Origin: an uncultured Burkholderiaceae bacterium
GTDB lineage: Bacteria; Pseudomonadota; Gammaproteobacteria; Burkholderiales; Burkholderiaceae_C
Reading direction: 5' to 3'
Assembly: GCA_938022295.1 (NCBI GenBank)
Contig: CALIDR010000244.1
Span: 1-7,254, forward strand
DNA: 7,254 bases
Within the stretch, counting starts at the first letter, position 1, and each line of letters opens with the position of its first letter. Under the pieces are notes generated by a model, which was not told the DNA's origin, did not search any database, and saw only the letters and a list, made by a program, of their open reading frames with translations. The translations under genes and the position numbers were made by a program. Shown piece after piece: positions 1-6,291 of the stretch.

Positions 1-1069
1 CGCATCCGGCGCAGCGCCTCGCGCGGCGCGTCGTCGATGCGCTGGCCGACGAGGCGGACCTCGCCGCGGCGATCGGCTGCAGCGCGAGCAGCGCCATGCC
101 GAGCGTCGTCTTGCCCGACCCCGACTCGCCGACGATGCCCAGCGTCTCGCCGCGCCGAAGCGCCAGCGTCGCCTGCCGCACGGCGACGAAGTCGCGCTTG
201 CGGAACCACCCGAGCGGGATCGGGAACGTCACGTCGACGCCGCGGCCTTCCATCAGCACCGGCGCGTCGGCCGCCACCGGCTGCACGACGCGCTGCGGGC
301 GGCTGGCCAGCAGCCGCTGCGTGTACGGGTGCTGCGGCCGGTCGAACACTTCGGCCGTCGGCCCGGTCTCGACGAGCCTGCCGCGCTCCATCACGCCGAC
401 GCGGTGCGTGAAGCGGCGCACCAGGTTCAGGTCGTGGGTGATGAACAGCAGCGCCATGCCCATCTCGCGCTGCAGGTCGTCGAGCAGGGCGAGGATCTGG
501 GCCTGGATCGTCACGTCGAGCGCCGTCGTCGGCTCGTCGGCGATCAGCAGCTTGGGCCGGCAGGCGAGCGCCATCGCGATCATCGCCCGCTGGCGCTGAC
601 CCCCCGAGAGCTCGTGCGGATAGGCGTCGAGGCGGCGCTCGGGCTCGGGGATGCCGGTGCGCGCGAGCAGCTCCACCGCCCGCGCGCGCGCCGCGTTCGG
701 GCGCAGCCCCTCGTGCAGCTCGAGCACCTCGCCGATCTGGTTGCCCACCGTGTACAGCGGGTTCAGCGCCGTCATCGGCTCCTGGAAGATCATCGAGATC
801 TCGGCGCCGCGCAGGCCGCGCATCTCGCGCTCGGACTTCGTCGTCAGCTCCTGGCCGTCGAAGCGGATCGAGCCGCTCGTCGTCGCTGCGTCGACGAGGC
901 GCAGCACCGACAGCGCGGTGATCGACTTGCCCGAGCCCGACTCGCCGACGAGGGCGAACTTCTCGCCGGCGCGGATCGCGAACGACACCTCGTCGACGAC
1001 CGTCGCGTCGCCGAAGCGCACGCTCAGGCGGTCGACCTCGAGCAGCGGGCGGGTCGGGGCGTCGGCCAT
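1..1069 (-). CDS. yejF: Fused two-domain ABC transporter ATPase, YejF-like (oligopeptide/microcin C type); partial at left edge, with apparent frameshift near 62-70
   Basis: Cytoplasmic ATPase subunit that would power a peptide-type ABC importer. The start is the ATG at 1067-1069. The first nucleotide-binding domain is complete: Walker A GESGSGKS at residues 42-49, Q-loop FQEPM, signature LSGGQ at 154-158, Walker B LLIADEP at 174-180 and the H-loop ITHD with His212. The HPYTQRLL element that closes Opp/Dpp-type ATPases follows. A second domain starts around residue 273 and has its own Walker A GESGSGKTT at about 314-322. The fusion and the sequence (LNLVRR after the H-loop, short linker) resemble YejF more than GsiA. 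At residue ~334 (positions 62-70) the frame changes. The open frame continues as Ser/Arg-rich nonsense, while the shifted frame (codon tops at 65, 62, 59) reads GEVRLVGQRIDD then REALRRMR, which is what the family has after the second Walker A. A 1-base loss or 2-base gain would explain it. The gene is broken or the read is wrong. The rest of domain 2 lies outside the window. The gene begins 37 nt after the amidase stop. Substrate unknown. Confidence 0.88.
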   Translation of the reverse strand, partial: MADAPTRPLLEVDRLSVRFGDATVVDEVSFAIRAGEKFALVGESGSGKSITALSVLRLVDAATTSGSIRFDGQELTTKSEREMRGLRGAEISMIFQEPMTALNPLYTVGNQIGEVLELHEGLRPNAARARAVELLARTGIPEPERRLDAYPHELSGGQRQRAMIAMALACRPKLLIADEPTTALDVTIQAQILALLDDLQREMGMALLFITHDLNLVRRFTHRVGVMERGRLVETGPTAEVFDRPQHPYTQRLLASRPQRVVQPVAADAPVLMEGRGVDVTFPIPLGWFRKRDFVAVRQATLALRRGETLGIVGESGSGKTTLGMALLALQPIAAARSASSASASTTRRARRCAGC

Positions 1070-1077
1070 CGCCGGCG

Positions 1078-1083
1078 ATTGTC
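1078..1083 (-). promoter_or_regulatory. Candidate -10 box (GACAAT) just upstream of the ABC ATPase start
   Basis: On the minus strand GACAAT ends 8 nt before the ATG at 1069. It matches 4 of 6 positions of TATAAT. If used, transcription would start within about 2 nt of the ATG, giving a leaderless or nearly leaderless mRNA. No -35 resembling TTGACA is visible at 16-18 nt spacing. A similar arrangement precedes apt. Weak evidence alone. Confidence 0.25.
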
Positions 1084-1106
1084 CACGCCGCCCGTGGCGC
1101 CGCGGT

Positions 1107-2609
1107 TCAGAGGGCTTCGCGCGCGATCGGCGGCAGGCGGTCGAACCAGGGCTGCGCCGCCTCGAGCTGGGTCGCGAGCTGCAGCAGCGTCGCCTCGCCG
1201 CCGAACGGGGCGACGAACTGCACCCCGAGCGGCAGGCCGTCGGCCGTCCAGTGCAGCGGCACGCTCATCGCCGGCACGCCGGTCAGGTTGGCGAGCTGCG
1301 TGTACGGCACGTGGGCCAGGTTCTCCTGCGCGATGCGGTCGATCGCCCGCCGCACGAGCGCCGATCCGGCCAGCCGCTTCAGCAGCCCGGTGCGCACCAG
1401 CGCCATCAGCAGCGCGACCTGCGCCGGCGGCGGGTCGCCGGTGCCGTGTGGCACCGGCGGGCCGGCGAGCGTGGGCGTCAGCCACAGGTCGTGGCGCTGG
1501 TGGAACGCGCCGAGCGCGCGCGCGTGGCGGTTCCACTGCATCAGGTGCAGAGTCAGCGTGCCGGCCGAGATGCCCTCGCCGAGCGCGCCGAGCACGCGCG
1601 TCAGCGGCTCGAACTCGTCGGCCCGGGCGCCCTGCGCGCGCGCCCAGGCGATCGCCGCCGGCACCGCGCCGAGGTAGACGTGCAGGTAGTCGGCGGCGAG
1701 CGCCGCGCCGTCGATCGCCGGTGCCGCCTCGTCGACGTCGTGGCCGAGGCGCCGCAGCAGCGCCGCCGTGCGCTGCACCGCAGCCACCGCTTCCGGGTGC
1801 ACCGGCGTGCCGATCGGGCTCGCGGTCGAGAACCCGACGCGCAGCCGCGGCGGGTCGCGGCGCGCGAGTTCGACGTACGGCGCCGGCGGCGGCGCGATCA
1901 CGACCGGGTCGCCGGGCTCGGGTCCGGCCAGCACGTCCAGCGCGAGCGCGGTGTCGCGCACGCTGCGCGAGATCACGCCGTCGGCGTGCGCGCCGAACCA
2001 GCTCTCGCCGAAGCCGGGGGCCAGCGAGACGCGCCCGCGCGAGGGCTTCAGCGCGAACAGCCCGCAGCACGCCGCCGGGATGCGCAGCGAGCCGCCGCCG
2101 TCGTTGCCGGTGGCCATCGGCACGATGCCCGCGGCCACCGCGGCCGCGGCGCCGCCGCTCGAGCCGCCGGGCGTGCGCGCGAGGTCCCAAGGGTTGTTCG
2201 TGCGGCCGTGGGCGAGCGGGTCGGTGACGGCCTTCAGCCCGAGCTCGGGCACGTTCGACTTCGCGAAGATCACCGCGCCGGCGCCGAGCAGCCGGCGCAC
2301 GATCGCCGAGTGCTCGCGCGGCACGAAGCGCGCCATCGCGCGGCTGCCGTAACCGGTGGGCACGCCGGCATAGTCCTGCACGACGTCCTTGATCGGCAGC
2401 GGCACGCCCGCGAGCGGCCCGGCGAGCGGGCCCTCGAGCTGGGCCCGCGCCGGGCCCTCGAGCAGCAGGTGCAGCGCGTTGACGCGCGCGTGCACCCGCG
2501 CGTGCTGCGCCAGCGCGAGATCGAGCAGTTGGCGTGCGCTCACCTCGCCACTGGCGACGGCGGCCGCGAGCGCGGTCGCGTCGTGGGCGAGGTACTCGGC
2601 GTGGCGCAA
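1107..2609 (-). CDS. Amidase-signature family hydrolase (NylA/6-aminohexanoate-cyclic-dimer hydrolase-like)
   Basis: A cytoplasmic Ser-cisSer-Lys amidohydrolase of 500 aa, a usual length for the family; no signal peptide is seen. The likely catalytic residues are Lys74 (in PIKDVV), cis-Ser150 (in GGSSGG) and nucleophile Ser174 (in GGGSLRIP). The 24-residue spacing of the two serines equals that in fatty acid amide hydrolase. The signature reads GNDGGGSLRIPAACCG rather than the common GSDTGGSIRIPA. From memory of the family this variant is typical of proteins annotated as 6-aminohexanoate-cyclic-dimer hydrolase, so a cyclic or linear amide or peptide-like substrate is possible but unproven. 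GatA is unlikely: no gatB or gatC is adjacent and the signature differs. The start is TTG at 2609-2607. An in-frame TGA, the stop of the preceding gene, lies only four codons upstream, and no ATG or GTG start lies between; the conserved N-terminus (EYLAHDATALAAAV) begins at once. The gene starts 12 nt after the YidB-like gene and ends 37 nt before the ABC ATPase, so co-transcription is likely. Confidence 0.9.
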   Translation of the reverse strand: MRHAEYLAHDATALAAAVASGEVSARQLLDLALAQHARVHARVNALHLLLEGPARAQLEGPLAGPLAGVPLPIKDVVQDYAGVPTGYGSRAMARFVPREHSAIVRRLLGAGAVIFAKSNVPELGLKAVTDPLAHGRTNNPWDLARTPGGSSGGAAAAVAAGIVPMATGNDGGGSLRIPAACCGLFALKPSRGRVSLAPGFGESWFGAHADGVISRSVRDTALALDVLAGPEPGDPVVIAPPPAPYVELARRDPPRLRVGFSTASPIGTPVHPEAVAAVQRTAALLRRLGHDVDEAAPAIDGAALAADYLHVYLGAVPAAIAWARAQGARADEFEPLTRVLGALGEGISAGTLTLHLMQWNRHARALGAFHQRHDLWLTPTLAGPPVPHGTGDPPPAQVALLMALVRTGLLKRLAGSALVRRAIDRIAQENLAHVPYTQLANLTGVPAMSVPLHWTADGLPLGVQFVAPFGGEATLLQLATQLEAAQPWFDRLPPIAREAL

Positions 2610-2621
2610 CCGCGGGCGACG

Positions 2622-3206
2622 TCAGCGCGGGCCGAAGCGCGAGAGGATCGCCCCGATGTCGCCGAGGCCGCCTTCGGGCACGCGGCCTTCGGGGGTGGCG
2701 CGGTCGACGACCTGCGGCAGCAGTTGCGACAGCTGCGCGAGCAGCTGGTCCTGCGGCACGCCGAGCTGGCGCGTCAGGCCGCCGACGAAGTCATCGCCGA
2801 GCGCCCGGCCGAGCTGGTTCGGCGAGATCGGCGCGTTCTGGCCGGGGCCGATCCACGAGTTCATGACGTCGCCGAGCCCGGCGCGCTGGAACTGCTGCAT
2901 CAGTTCACCGAGGCCGCCGAGGCCACCCGTGCCACCGCCGCCGGCACCCGCCATGCCGCCCAGCCCACCGGCCGCGCCACCGCCGCCGAGCACGCTGCCG
3001 AGCACGGCGCCGAGCCCGCCGCCCGCCGGTGGCGCCGCGCGCGCGGCACCCGGCGCACCAGCCGCCCCGCCGCCGGCGAGCATCGCCGCCACGACCTGCA
3101 GCAGCAGCGCCTGCAGATCGCCGCCGGCGGCGGCGCGCGCCGGCGCGGGCCGCGCCGCACCACCGCCCTGCGCGAGCGACGCCAGCACCGTTTCGAGCAA
3201 GCTCAT
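2622..3206 (-). CDS. YidB-like DUF937-family protein with Gly/Ala-rich linker
   Basis: 194 aa, biochemical function unknown. The C-terminal half (about residues 98-180) follows the YidB pattern: a LGELMQQFQRAGLGDVMNSWIG segment, then ISPNQLGRALGDDFVGGLTRQLGV, then QLLAQLSQLLPQVVDRATPEGRVP, as in E. coli YidB (about 130 aa). The N-terminus has short hydrophobic helical stretches (SLLETVLASLA at 2-12; LQALLLQVVAAMLA at 31-44). A very Gly/Ala-rich, probably disordered linker spans about 45-100. No signal peptide, catalytic motif or clear membrane segment is seen. The ATG at 3206 is preferred over an in-frame ATG at 3287, because the longer form would run 44 nt into the MFS gene and because a strong Shine-Dalgarno sequence lies just before 3206. 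It sits 37 nt after the MFS stop and 12 nt before the amidase. Family membership is solid; role is not known. Confidence 0.9.
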   Translation of the reverse strand: MSLLETVLASLAQGGGAARPAPARAAAGGDLQALLLQVVAAMLAGGGAAGAPGAARAAPPAGGGLGAVLGSVLGGGGAAGGLGGMAGAGGGGTGGLGGLGELMQQFQRAGLGDVMNSWIGPGQNAPISPNQLGRALGDDFVGGLTRQLGVPQDQLLAQLSQLLPQVVDRATPEGRVPEGGLGDIGAILSRFGPR

Positions 3207-3213
3207 GGTCGAT

Positions 3214-3222
3214 CTCCCCTTT
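3214..3222 (-). promoter_or_regulatory. Shine-Dalgarno site of the YidB-like gene
   Basis: The minus strand reads AAAGGGGAG ending 7 nt before the ATG at 3206. This purine run is the clearest ribosome binding site on the minus strand and fixes the start at 3206 instead of the upstream in-frame ATG at 3287. Confidence 0.75.
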
Positions 3223-3228
3223 CCGTGA

Positions 3229-3244
3229 ACCGCCGACCGGCGGT
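3229..3244. repeat. Short GC inverted repeat at the end of the MFS gene
   Basis: ACCGCCG and CGGCGGT flank a 2-nt spacer AC, giving a 7-bp perfect inverted repeat that touches the MFS stop codon at 3244-3246. Two further pairs can form around a bulged A. In RNA the real loop would be at least 4 nt. No T-run follows on the minus strand, so it is not a standard intrinsic terminator. It may be a processing or stability hairpin, or chance in GC-rich DNA. Confidence 0.35.
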
Positions 3245-4425
3245 CAGCGCGCGAGCGCATTCTGGGTGCCGCGCCGCAGGCACGCAAGCCAGCCGAGCGC
3301 GGCGGCGAGTACCGACAGCGGCAGCAGGCTGCCGACGTTCATCCACGTCCAGCCGCCGGTGGTCACCAGCGCGCCGGAGCCGAACGCCGTCAGCGTCATC
3401 GTCGTGTAGACGCAGAAGTCCACCGCCGCCTGCGCCGTCGTGCGCTCCTCGGGCCGGTAGGCCTCGGTGGCGAGCGTCGTGCCGCCGATGAAGAGGAAGT
3501 TCCAGCCCACCCCGAGCACGGACAGCGCGGCGAGGAAGTGCATCAGCTCGACGCCCGCGAGCGCGATCGCGACGCAGGCGAAGTTCAGCGCCAGGCCCAC
3601 CGCCATCACCCGCAGCGCGCCGAAGCGCTTGATCAGGTGGCCGGTGAAGAAGCTCGGCACGAACATGCCCAGCACGTGCCACTCGAGCACCAGCGCCGCC
3701 GCCGAGAACGGGTGCGCGCACTGCGCCATCGCGATCGGCGTGGCCGCCATCAGCAGGTTCATGACGCCGAAGCCGAGCGCGCAGCCGGCCACCGCGACGA
3801 TGAACACCGGCTGGCGCGCGATCTGCGTCAGCGGCCGGCCCGCCGGCGCGCCGCCGCCGGTGCCCGGCAGCGGCGGGAAGCGGATCAGCGAGACGACGCC
3901 GAGCCCGAGCAGCGCCACGCCGATCAGCGCCAGGTAGACGCCGGCGAACGGCTGCGCGGTCCAGTCGCGCGCCGCGTTCGCGAGGTTCGGGCCGACGACG
4001 CCGCCGAGGATGCCGCCGGCGAGCACCCACGAGATCGCCTTCTCCTTGGCCGCCGGCGGCACCAGCTCGGCGGCGGCGAAGCGGTACAGCGAGCCGTTGG
4101 CGTTGTAGTAGCCGGCCAGCAGGGTGGCGAACGTCAGCAGCCAGAAGTCGCGCGTCGTCGCCGCCCAGGCGCACAGCGCCGCCGAGACGATGGCGACGAC
4201 GAGGCCGAGCTGGAACGCGCCGCGCCGCCCGAAGCGACGCTGGTGGCGGGCAACGAAGCCGGTGGCGAGCGCGCCGCCGGCGACGTAGCCGGCCACCGGC
4301 AGCGTCGCCATCCACGCCACCGGCGCCAGCGCGAGGCCGACCAGCCCGTTGATCGCGATGAACGCGACGTTGTTCGTCAGGTACAGGCCCTGCGCGAACG
4401 CGAGCAGCCACAGATGCCGGTTCAT
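3244..4425 (-). CDS. Major facilitator superfamily transporter, substrate unknown
   Basis: A 393-aa inner-membrane secondary transporter with about 12 hydrophobic segments, roughly at residues 9-31, 38-59, 70-89, 94-107, 130-150, 161-181, 206-228, 243-262, 270-290, 294-316, 335-352 and 364-384. The loop after the second helix reads GFVARHQRRFGRR, a version of MFS motif A (G-x-x-x-D/R-x-x-G-R-R). The Pro/Gly-rich central loop at about 183-200 (PPLPGTGGGAPAGRP) separates the two six-helix halves. Other notable segments are YYNANGSLYRFAAAELVP around 106-123 and GGILGGVVGPNLA around 137-149. Nothing seen assigns a substrate or direction. The ATG at 4425 overlaps the rsmE stop as ATGA, so translation is probably coupled to rsmE. 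The 37-nt gap to the YidB-like gene holds a small inverted repeat. Confidence 0.9.
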   Translation of the reverse strand: MNRHLWLLAFAQGLYLTNNVAFIAINGLVGLALAPVAWMATLPVAGYVAGGALATGFVARHQRRFGRRGAFQLGLVVAIVSAALCAWAATTRDFWLLTFATLLAGYYNANGSLYRFAAAELVPPAAKEKAISWVLAGGILGGVVGPNLANAARDWTAQPFAGVYLALIGVALLGLGVVSLIRFPPLPGTGGGAPAGRPLTQIARQPVFIVAVAGCALGFGVMNLLMAATPIAMAQCAHPFSAAALVLEWHVLGMFVPSFFTGHLIKRFGALRVMAVGLALNFACVAIALAGVELMHFLAALSVLGVGWNFLFIGGTTLATEAYRPEERTTAQAAVDFCVYTTMTLTAFGSGALVTTGGWTWMNVGSLLPLSVLAAALGWLACLRRGTQNALAR

Positions 4426-5165
4426 CGGCCGCCCTGCCGCGTCGGCGTGGTCAGCGCCGCGAGCGCCGCCAGCGGCGCGGTGTCGGCGCGCAGCACGCGC
4501 GGGCCGAGCGAGACGGCGGCGAAGCCGGCAGCGCGCGCCGCCGCCTCCTCGCCCGGCGCGAGGCCGCCTTCGGGACCGCCGAGCACGAGCGCAGCGCCGC
4601 CGGCGAGCGCCGGCAGCGCGCCGGCATCGGGCGCCAGCGACAGCAGCAGGCGCGCCTCGCCAGCCGGCGGCGGCAGCGACGCGAGCCATTCGCGCAGCGC
4701 CCGCACCGGCGCCACCGCCGGCACGCGGTTGCGCCCGCACTGCTCGCACGCCGCGGCGGCCACCGCCTGCCAGTGCGCGCGCCGCCGCTCGGCGCGCTCG
4801 CCTTCGGGGCGCAGCACCGAGCGCTCGCACACCAGCGGCTGCAGCGCCGCGGCGCCGAGCTCGGTCCCCTTCTCGACGACGTCGTCCATGCGGTCGTTGG
4901 CCGGCATGCCGAGCGCCAGCGTGACCGCGACCGCCGCTTCGCGCTCGACCGCGTCGTGGGCGCCGACGGCGGCCAGCACGTCGCGCCGCCCGATGCGCTC
5001 GATGCGCGCCGCCCACTCGCCGCCGCGGCCGTCGAACAGCGTCACCGCGTCGCCCGGCTGCAGGCGCAGCACCTGCACGTGGCGCGCCGCCGCCGGCGGC
5101 AGGTCCACCACGGCGCCGGCCGCCAGCGCGCGGTCGACGTACAGGCGGGGCGCGGCGCGGTTCAC
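4422..5165 (-). CDS. rsmE: 16S rRNA (uracil1498-N3)-methyltransferase RsmE
   Basis: Cytoplasmic SPOUT-class enzyme that methylates N3 of U1498 in 16S rRNA using S-adenosylmethionine. With the GTG start at 5165 it is 247 aa, the normal family length. The N-terminal PUA-like part starts with PRLYVD at 6-11 and includes ARHVQVLRLQPGD at 27-39. The SPOUT domain shows NDRMDDVVEKGTELG at 90-104, ERSV at 114-117, EQCGRNRVPAV at 141-151, and the knot motifs LGGPEGGLAPGE at 195-206 and LGPRVLRADTAPLAAL at 220-235. The last differs slightly from the usual R-T-E-T-A (here R-A-D-T-A). The frame stays open upstream to an ATG at 5243, with another ATG at 5210, but those 15-26 extra residues are Arg-rich and outside the family's normal N-terminus, so GTG 5165 is preferred; a weak GGGG lies just before it. 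The stop overlaps the MFS start by 4 nt. Confidence 0.93.
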   Translation of the reverse strand: MNRAAPRLYVDRALAAGAVVDLPPAAARHVQVLRLQPGDAVTLFDGRGGEWAARIERIGRRDVLAAVGAHDAVEREAAVAVTLALGMPANDRMDDVVEKGTELGAAALQPLVCERSVLRPEGERAERRRAHWQAVAAAACEQCGRNRVPAVAPVRALREWLASLPPPAGEARLLLSLAPDAGALPALAGGAALVLGGPEGGLAPGEEAAARAAGFAAVSLGPRVLRADTAPLAALAALTTPTRQGGR

Positions 5166-5321
5166 CGCCCCGAGTGTGCCGCAGGCGGGCGATCGAACTC
5201 GCGCCGGCATCCGCAGACGAACCCGGGTCCGCCGGTCGGACATCGAGTCGCGCGCCGGCCGCTCACGACGGCGCGAGCCATGATTGAACTCGTTTGTTCA
5301 TCCCACAACCGGAGAGTCTTC
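5166..5321. promoter_or_regulatory. Divergent intergenic region between rsmE and the MBL-fold hydrolase
   Basis: 156 bp between two divergent starts, so promoters for both directions should lie here. The stretch 5281-5310 is clearly more AT-rich than the rest of the window, as promoter DNA often is. A TTGAAC hexamer at 5284-5289 resembles a -35 box for the plus-strand gene, but I see no good -10 at 16-18 nt. GGAGAG at 5311-5316, 5 nt before the ATG at 5322, is a good Shine-Dalgarno site. No clear operator palindrome was found. If rsmE starts at 5243 the spacer shrinks to 78 bp. Confidence 0.45.
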
Positions 5322-6287
5322 ATGATCCAACGCCGCCAGTTCCTCGGTGGCGCGGCGCTCGCCGCCTGGTCCGCGACGTCGTTCGTCCCCGTCTGGGCGC
5401 AGAACGCGCCGAACCTCGGCACGCCCGAACTGCCCGCGCCCGGCTTCGCGCGGCAGAAGGTCGGCGACGTCGAGGTCATCGCCGTCAACGACGGCGTCGC
5501 CCGTCGCCCGCTCGGCGAGGAGTTCGTGCGCAACGCGCCGCTGGCCGAAGTGAAGGCGATGCTGGCGTCGCAGAACCTGTCGACCGACTTCATCGACATC
5601 CCGTTCACCGCCTTCGTCCTCGTGATGGGCAGCCAGCGTGTGCTGATCGACACCGGCCTCGGCGAATTCGCGCCGCCCACGGCCGGCAAGCTGCTCGCCA
5701 ACCTCGCCGCCGCCGGCCTGCAGCCGGCGGACATCACGGCGGTGCTGATCAGCCACTACCACGGCGACCACATCAACGGCCTGCGCAAGCGCGACGGGTC
5801 GTGGACGTTCCCCAACGCCAAGGTCCACGTGCCGGCGCCCGAGCACGCGTTCTGGATGGACGACGCGAAGATGAACGCCGCCCCCGAGGCGCTGAAGGGC
5901 GCGTTCCAGGGCGCGCGCCGCGTGTTCGCCGACAAGCCGGCCGACAAGCTCGTGCTCCTCCAGCCCGGCGCGAAGGTGCTGCCGGGCATCGCGTCGATCG
6001 CCGCCTTCGGCCACACGCCGGGGCACACGCTGTTCGAGGTCACGTCGGCCGGGCAGACGTTCACCTACCTCGCCGACCTGACCAACGCGCCGACCCTGTT
6101 CGCCCGCAACCCCGACTGGGCGGTGCAGTTCGACATGGACGCCGAAGCCGCGCGCCGGGTGCGCCGCGAGATGCTCGCCCGCGTCGCCGCCAAGGACGCG
6201 CTGGTGGGTGGCTTCCACTTCCCGTTCCCCGCCTTCGGGCGCAAGGTCGTCGCCGGCAACGGCTATGCGTTCCAGCCCGTGGCCTGA
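5322..6287 (+). CDS. Tat-exported metallo-beta-lactamase-fold hydrolase, methyl parathion hydrolase-like
   Basis: A 321-aa, probably periplasmic, two-metal hydrolase. The N-terminus has a twin-arginine motif (QRRQFLGG at 3-10), a hydrophobic stretch and a likely cleavage site after VWA at about residue 26. The metal site is complete: His145, His147, Asp149 and His150 in SHYHGDHINGL, His231 in FGHTPGHT, Asp252 in YLADLTN and His299 in GGFHFPFPA. The layout follows methyl parathion hydrolase closely: GDVEVIAVNDGVARRPL near the N-terminus, the VLIDTG strand at 107-112, FPNAKVHV before the insert, PGIASIAAFGHTPGHT, and a C-terminal GNGYAFQPV. Known relatives hydrolyse phosphotriesters or lactones; the native substrate here is unknown. 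AHL-lactonase-type activity is an alternative. The start at 5322 is backed by GGAGAG 5 nt upstream and by the export signal at the N-terminus. It lies 4 nt before, or overlaps, the histidine phosphatase gene. Confidence 0.9.
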   Translation: MIQRRQFLGGAALAAWSATSFVPVWAQNAPNLGTPELPAPGFARQKVGDVEVIAVNDGVARRPLGEEFVRNAPLAEVKAMLASQNLSTDFIDIPFTAFVLVMGSQRVLIDTGLGEFAPPTAGKLLANLAAAGLQPADITAVLISHYHGDHINGLRKRDGSWTFPNAKVHVPAPEHAFWMDDAKMNAAPEALKGAFQGARRVFADKPADKLVLLQPGAKVLPGIASIAAFGHTPGHTLFEVTSAGQTFTYLADLTNAPTLFARNPDWAVQFDMDAEAARRVRREMLARVAAKDALVGGFHFPFPAFGRKVVAGNGYAFQPVA

Positions 6288-6291
6288 CGGC

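Noticed and set aside
1560..1640. Runs of GCGC/CGCG suggesting repeats or Z-DNA
   Set aside because: Follow normally from GC-rich codon use inside the amidase coding sequence; no regular unit or spacing.
3207..3287. Upstream in-frame ATG extending the YidB-like protein by 27 residues
   Set aside because: Overlaps the MFS coding end, gives an Arg-rich tail foreign to the family, and skips the strong Shine-Dalgarno site before 3206.
651..3491. Very long plus-strand open frame (946 aa), and another at 329-2227
   Set aside because: Arg/Ala/Pro-rich with no family motifs, and antisense to the ABC ATPase, amidase and YidB-like genes. Long shadow frames are expected at this GC content.
5166..5243. 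ATG starts at 5243 or 5210 for rsmE
   Set aside because: The extra residues are Arg-rich and lie outside the conserved RsmE N-terminus; the GTG at 5165 gives the usual length. Not fully excluded.
3538..5283. Plus-strand open frame of 581 aa
   Set aside because: Low-complexity Arg/Ala/Gln-rich translation antisense to the MFS and rsmE genes, whose motifs are unambiguous.
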